From the NCBI GenBank assembly GCA_016183655.1, contig JACPEH010000022.1, forward strand, positions 213,593 to 277,592: a stretch of DNA of 64,000 nt, read 5' to 3'. Below, piece by piece: positions 60,219 to 64,000 of this stretch (the stretch's first letter is position 1; each line of letters starts with the position of its first letter). Source of the DNA: Rhodocyclales bacterium (GTDB lineage: Bacteria; Pseudomonadota; Gammaproteobacteria; Burkholderiales; Rhodocyclaceae). The position numbers and the translations under genes are program-made. The notes beneath the pieces are model-generated. The model was not told where the DNA came from. It made no database searches and saw nothing but the letters and a program-made list of their open reading frames with translations.

Positions 60219-60815
60219 TTAGGCCCCCTTCTTGTCTTCGCCGATCAGGATGCGGTTCTCGGCGATGTAGTAGTGCGGCGGAACTTCAAGGTTGTCCGGT
60301 GCCGGCTTGGCCTTGTAGACGCGACCGGCGAAGTCGAAGGTGGAACCGTGGCACGGACACAGGAAGCCGCCCAGCCAGTCGCCGCTCATGCCCTCCTCCG
60401 CACCCTTCTTGAACTTGGACGACGGCGAGCAGCCGAGGTGGGTGCAGATGCCGACGGCAACCATGATTTCCGGCTTGATCGAACGCGTGTCGTTCTTGCA
60501 GTAGTCGGGCTGCATCTTCTTGTCCGACTTGGGATCAGCCACCTGGTCGTTGAGCTTGGTCAACGTTTCCAGCATGTCCTTGTTGCGGTTGATGATCCAG
60601 ACCGGCTTGCCGCGCCACTCGACGGTCATCATCTGGCCCGGCTCGAGCTTGCTGATATCGACCTCGACCGGAGCACCGGCCGCCTTGGCACGCTCGGAAG
60701 GCAAAAGACTGGCAACGAACGGCACCAGTGCCGCCACCGCTCCAGCCCCCCCGACGGCTGCAGTCGCAACGACGAGACGTCGCCGGCCGCAGTCCACTTT
60801 GCACTCATTGCTCAT
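60219..60815 (-). CDS. petA: Rieske iron-sulfur subunit of the bc1 complex
   Basis: A 198-aa protein: short N-terminus with twin-Arg region CGRRRLVVATAAVGGAGAV acting as Tat signal anchor, then the Rieske domain with CTHLGC (124-129) and CPCHG (153-157), giving two Cys and two His for the 2Fe-2S cluster plus the disulfide pair. ATG 60815 (MSNECKVDCG); an earlier in-frame ATG at 60875 is implausible. First gene of petABC. Confidence 0.95.
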   Translation of the reverse strand: MSNECKVDCGRRRLVVATAAVGGAGAVAALVPFVASLLPSERAKAAGAPVEVDISKLEPGQMMTVEWRGKPVWIINRNKDMLETLTKLNDQVADPKSDKKMQPDYCKNDTRSIKPEIMVAVGICTHLGCSPSSKFKKGAEEGMSGDWLGGFLCPCHGSTFDFAGRVYKAKPAPDNLEVPPHYYIAENRILIGEDKKGA

Positions 60816-60923
60816 AGCGCTGATCCCTAGGACTAAGATGAATGGGAATAAACCAAACCCAAAATTATACCTCAAATCGAGGGGCTTTAGAATGGCGGCA
60901 AGCCGCCCGGCGGACGGAAACGC

Positions 60924-61523
60924 TCAGTCGGCGAGCGGACGGCGCTCTCTGACCGCCTGCGCCAGCGTGCCGCTGTCGACGTATTCGAGCTCGCCGCCGA
61001 CGGGGACGCCACGGGCGATGCGGCTGACGCCGACGCCGTGACTCTTGAGCAGCTCGGAGAGGTAATGCGCGGTTGCCTCGCCCTCGTTGGTGTAGTTGGT
61101 GGCGAGGATGACCTCGCGGACGACACCGTCGGTGGCACGCGCCAGCAGGCGGTCGAGCTTCAGCTCGCGCGGCCCGATGCCATCGAGCGGCGAGATCCGC
61201 CCCATCAGGACGTAGTAGAGGCCGCTATAGGCATGCGACTGCTCCATCATGTTCATGTCGACCGGCGTTTCGACGACACAGAGCAGCGAGGCGTCGCGCT
61301 TCGGCGAGGCGCAGCGCTCGCAGATGTCGGCCTCGGTGAAGGTATTGCAGCGCTGGCAGTGACGGATCGCCTGCAGCGCCGTCTCGAGGCTTTCAGCAAG
61401 ATGCTTGGCACCTGGGCGATCGCGCTGCAGCAGGTAGTAGGCCATGCGCTGCGCCGATTTGGGCCCGACACCCGGCAGGCAGCGCAGGGCTTCGATCAGC
61501 GATTCGAGACTGGAGGGGTTCAC
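60924..61523 (-). CDS. recR: Recombination protein RecR
   Basis: A 199-aa RecR: N-terminal helix-hairpin-helix ([24 protein letters not shown]), C4 zinc finger [16 protein letters not shown] (Cys56/59/68/71), then a Toprim domain ([16 protein letters not shown] ... [17 protein letters not shown]). Works with RecO and RecF in gap repair, loading RecA. Third gene of dnaX-ybaB-recR; the stop is ~110 bp before the petA region. Confidence 0.96.
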   Translation of the reverse strand: MNPSSLESLIEALRCLPGVGPKSAQRMAYYLLQRDRPGAKHLAESLETALQAIRHCQRCNTFTEADICERCASPKRDASLLCVVETPVDMNMMEQSHAYSGLYYVLMGRISPLDGIGPRELKLDRLLARATDGVVREVILATNYTNEGEATAHYLSELLKSHGVGVSRIARGVPVGGELEYVDSGTLAQAVRERRPLAD

Positions 61524-61588
61524 TTCGGGTCAGACTGAAGAGGGGTCGGCGTGGCGCCGGCGGCGCCACGGTCGTTGCTGCGCAGAAA

Positions 61589-61912
61589 TCAGAACGGCAT
61601 CTTGAAGCCGGGCGGAAGGTTCAGCCCGGCCGAGAAGCCGGCCATGCGCTCCTGGGATATCTGCTCGCCGCGGCGCACCGCGTCGTTGAAGGCGGCGGCA
61701 ACGAGGTCTTCGAGCATTTCGCGGTCGTCCATCACCGACGGGTCGATGCTAACGCGACGCACGGCGTGGGCACAGGTCATCGTCACCTTGACCATGCCGG
61801 CGCCGGACTGGCCCTCGACCTCGGTCTGGGCGAGCTGCTCCTGCGCCTTTTTCATGTTTTCCTGCATTTGCTGGGCCTGCTTCATCAGGCCGGCGATGCC
61901 GCCTTTCATCAT
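61589..61912 (-). CDS. ybaB: YbaB/EbfC nucleoid-associated protein
   Basis: A 107-aa protein: [20 protein letters not shown], a coiled-coil helix, then [20 protein letters not shown] and a C-terminal helix pair; the classic YbaB DNA-binding dimer. Lies 12 bp after dnaX and 65 bp before recR, the conserved order. A Met-Gly-rich tail ([20 protein letters not shown]) ends it. Confidence 0.95.
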   Translation of the reverse strand: MMKGGIAGLMKQAQQMQENMKKAQEQLAQTEVEGQSGAGMVKVTMTCAHAVRRVSIDPSVMDDREMLEDLVAAAFNDAVRRGEQISQERMAGFSAGLNLPPGFKMPF

Positions 61913-61924
61913 GGTGCTGAGTCC

Positions 61925-63595
61925 TCAGATCGGTTTGATGGATGATTCGATAAGCTGTGCGTCGAACATCTCGATGACGTCACGCACGAAGCCGTCCTGC
62001 TCGATGGCGGCGACCGCCTTTTCCTGGCGCTCCTCGCGGGCGCGCTGAGCGTTCGCCGCCGGCGTCACGCCCTCCGTCTCGGCGAGCTCGATGCGCAATA
62101 CGAGCGGACGCCCGAAATGCTCCGAGAGCGCCTGCTGCAACTTGTCCTGCGCCGGCTTCATCTGCAGGTGGCGGTGCATCGGCGCCAGACGCAGCGCAAT
62201 CTGCCCCGCGTCGAGCGTGCGCAATTCGCAATGCTGCGCAAGCTCACGGGCCATGCCGGAGAGTTTCAGTTCGGGCAGCAGCCGATTCCAGTCGCCGCCG
62301 CCGAGCTCGACCGACCGCGGGCTGGGCGCTGCCACGCCCGCGGGCTCGGGAGCAGTTGCCGCGCCAACCACGGCCGCCGCCTCCGCGGCCGGAGGCACCA
62401 CCGCCGGCGCGGCGCGGTACGCCGCCTCCGGCGCACGCGCCAGCGGTGCCGAACGCGGCTGTGGCTGCGGCTGAACCTTCCGTGCGCCCGGCGCATCGGC
62501 CGCATCAGCCGCTTCGGGACGAAAAGCGTGCAAGCGCAACAAGGTCATCACGAAACCGGCGTACTCGTCCGGCGCCAGCGCCAACTCCTGGCGGCCGTGC
62601 ACGGCAATCTGGTAGGCAAGCTGGACGAATTCGAGCCCCATCCGCGCCGCCAGATCGAGTAGGCGCGGCCGTTCCGGGACGTCGTCAGCGATCGCCTGCG
62701 GTGCCAGTTGCGCCACCTGGATACGCGTCAGCAACGTCGCCAGCTCCAGCAGCGCCGCGTCGAAGGACAGGCTGCGGCCGGCCATGTCGTCGGCAACGCG
62801 CAGAAGCGCGCCGGCGTCGCCGGCCAGCAGCGCTTCGAGCAAGTCAAAGAGATAATCGAGGTCGACGGTGCCGAGCATCTCGCGGACCTGTCCCTCCTCG
62901 ACCTTGCCGGAACCATGCGCGATGGCCTGGTCAAGCAGCGAAAGGGCGTCGCGCATCGACCCCGCCGCCGAACGCGCAAGCAGGTTGAGCGCCCCGCTTT
63001 CGTACGGAATCGATTCGCTTTCGAGGATGCGCGACAGGTGGCCGCTGATCGCCGCCGGCTGCATCTGCTTGAGGTTGAACTGCAGGCAGCGCGACAGCAC
63101 GGTCACCGGAATCTTCTGCGGATCGGTCGTCGCGAGAATGAACTTCACATGCTCGGGCGGCTCTTCCAGCGTCTTCAGCATGGCGTTGAAGGCGGAGTTC
63201 GAGAGCATGTGCACTTCGTCGATCACGTAGACCTTGTAGCGTCCCCGCGTCGGTGCATAGACGGCGTTTTCCAGCAGCTGGCGCATCTCGTCGACGCGCG
63301 TGTTGGTCGCGGCATCGACTTCGAGCAGATCGACAAACCGTCCGCTGTCGATCTCGGTGCACGCGGAACAGGTGCCGCATGGGTTGGCGCTGACGCCGGA
63401 CTCGCAGTTGAGCGACTTGGCGAGGATACGGGCGATCGTCGTCTTACCGACGCCGCGTGTGCCGGTGAACAGATAGGCATGGTGCAACCGCTGCTCGGAA
63501 AGGGCGTGCGTCAGTGCGCGCACGACGTGTTCCTGACCGACCAGCGTAGCGAAGGATTTGGGGCGCCACTTGCGCGCGAGGACTTGATAGCTCAT
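61925..63595 (-). CDS. dnaX: DNA polymerase III subunits γ/τ
   Basis: A 556-aa clamp-loader ATPase. Walker A GTRGVGKT (45-52), zinc cysteines Cys64, Cys73, Cys76, Cys79, Walker B VYVIDEVHMLS, sensor ILATTDPQKIP, then domain III and a Pro/Ala-rich linker (~375-440) leading to the τ C-terminal part that binds DnaB and α. I see no A-AAA-AAG type slippery site, so a short γ form by frameshifting is not evident. ATG 63595 (MSYQVLARKWRPKSF); frames to 63952 include the 4.5S RNA and are false. Confidence 0.96.
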   Translation of the reverse strand: MSYQVLARKWRPKSFATLVGQEHVVRALTHALSEQRLHHAYLFTGTRGVGKTTIARILAKSLNCESGVSANPCGTCSACTEIDSGRFVDLLEVDAATNTRVDEMRQLLENAVYAPTRGRYKVYVIDEVHMLSNSAFNAMLKTLEEPPEHVKFILATTDPQKIPVTVLSRCLQFNLKQMQPAAISGHLSRILESESIPYESGALNLLARSAAGSMRDALSLLDQAIAHGSGKVEEGQVREMLGTVDLDYLFDLLEALLAGDAGALLRVADDMAGRSLSFDAALLELATLLTRIQVAQLAPQAIADDVPERPRLLDLAARMGLEFVQLAYQIAVHGRQELALAPDEYAGFVMTLLRLHAFRPEAADAADAPGARKVQPQPQPRSAPLARAPEAAYRAAPAVVPPAAEAAAVVGAATAPEPAGVAAPSPRSVELGGGDWNRLLPELKLSGMARELAQHCELRTLDAGQIALRLAPMHRHLQMKPAQDKLQQALSEHFGRPLVLRIELAETEGVTPAANAQRAREERQEKAVAAIEQDGFVRDVIEMFDAQLIESSIKPI

Positions 63596-63667
63596 CGGGC
63601 GAATTTTACCCCAACGGAATGAACTGTTCCCCGGCGAAAAGCGCTGTGGGCAACAGCGAAAATAGGT

Positions 63668-63770
63668 GGGGTGGCGAGCCTGACCCCCGGCACTTGCAGT
63701 CAGTAGCTGTGGCTGCTTCCTTCCGGACCTGACCAGATTCACCACCCTGCAATGCGGGGAGACCCGCCAC
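63668..63770 (-). ncRNA. ffs: 4.5S (signal recognition particle) RNA
   Basis: On the minus strand the invariant SRP domain IV sequence GGTCAGGTCCGGAAGGAAGC lies at the apex of a long hairpin whose ends are GGCGGGTCTCCCCGC and GTCAGGCTCGCC. Total ~103 nt, the small bacterial type. A -10-like TACGAT lies just upstream (63776-63781, minus strand). It binds Ffh for co-translational membrane targeting. Divided from dnaX by ~70 bp. Confidence 0.95.
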
Positions 63771-63865
63771 GACGCATCGTACCACAACCGATCGTCCAGA
63801 CGAACGTCGACATCGTGAAAAACCTTGCGGCAGCTCGGATTCGGCGATTCCGACCGCAAAAAGCA

Positions 63866-63900
63866 CAACACCCCGTTCGCATGTTGCGAACGGGGTGTTG
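63866..63900 (-). terminator. Terminator of the rRNA operon
   Basis: A perfect 15-bp stem (CAACACCCCGTTCGC / GCGAACGGGGTGTTG, loop ATGTT); read on the minus strand it is followed by TGCTTTTT. It lies just downstream of the 5S gene. Confidence 0.9.
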
Positions 63901-63907
63901 AAGGGGG

Positions 63908-64000
63908 AGCCTGGCGGTGACCTACTTTCGCACACGGGAAGTGCACTATCATCGGCGCGGTTTCGTTTCACGGTCCTGTTCGGGAAGGGAAGGGGTGGGT
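63908..64000 (-). rRNA. rrf: 5S ribosomal RNA, 3' part (cut by window end)
   Basis: On the minus strand the end reads GCGAAAGTAGGTCACCGCCA followed by GGC, the conserved 3' end of proteobacterial 5S rRNA; about 93 nt are inside the window, so the 5' ~25 nt and the rest of the rRNA operon lie beyond 64000. Confidence 0.92.

Noticed and set aside
61925..63595. Programmed frameshift in dnaX giving a γ subunit
   Set aside because: No A-AAA-AAG or similar slippery run seen in the linker region.

Overview
The window comes from the chromosome of a high-G+C betaproteobacterium. Gene content and order (dnaX-ybaB-recR, petABC-sspAB, a σ54/NtrC-type nitrate-assimilation region, several hemerythrins, DUF59/DUF2249 genes) fit the Rhodocyclales (Azonexus/Dechloromonas/Azospira/Thauera-like). 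This placement is inferred from gene content; no marker was searched.

Layout. 1-2.5 kb: a DUF59/DUF2249/hemerythrin cluster behind a σ70 promoter with an NsrR-like (nitric-oxide repressor) operator, then an MFS exporter. 2.5-4.4 kb: tRNA-Arg(CCT), whose last 17 bp are repeated at 4354-4370. The 1.77 kb between the copies is an integrase-less island carrying only a GHKL ATPase gene and a STAS-like gene. The terminator that presumably belonged to the tRNA now lies beyond the second copy. 4.5-20 kb: a defence and toxin-antitoxin zone holding hipBA, an AbiE-type pair with a palindromic operator, a Schlafen/AlbA-like ATPase, a truncated VF530 gene at an insertion edge, a three-gene Lamassu/ABC-3C operon (DUF4297-type nuclease, middle protein, SMC-like ATPase) and a NERD-domain membrane protein. 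Housekeeping genes (ChaN-PDZ protein, M1 peptidase, hflX) are interleaved. 20-33 kb: site-2 protease, DUF2167 protein, two AsmA/DUF748-type envelope proteins, a rubrerythrin/DUF3501/CCG iron-sulfur module, a chemoreceptor and a spermidine-synthase-like protein, separated by intergenic repeats. 33-57 kb: nitrate assimilation, comprising an nrtABC-type transporter, nirB-nirD-narK-(PP2C/kinase), cbiX and nasA-ybiB, interrupted by a seven-gene c-di-GMP/two-component cluster (37.2-43.8 kb) that includes a hemerythrin-fused histidine kinase. 57-64 kb: sspB, sspA, cytochrome bc1 (petCBA), recR, ybaB, dnaX, the 4.5S RNA gene and the 3' end of an rRNA operon (5S), all on the minus strand.

How it works together. 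Three transcription units (nrtA, nirB, nasA) start from visible σ54 -24/-12 elements. Two have perfect TGCAC-N7-GTGCA dyads like NtrC sites upstream, and nirB also has a perfect FNR-type box. Nitrate uptake, reduction to ammonium and perhaps sirohaem supply therefore look coordinated by nitrogen limitation. Hemerythrins, rubrerythrin and the NsrR-like operator point to exposure to NO and O2. Three repeat families are dispersed between genes: GGATTCC...GGAATCC palindromes including a ~170-bp tandem array, a ~150-bp composite, and a ~130-bp element that brackets the nas transcription units. The best candidates for something undescribed are the tRNA-Arg ATPase/STAS cassette and the hemerythrin-kinase signalling cluster.
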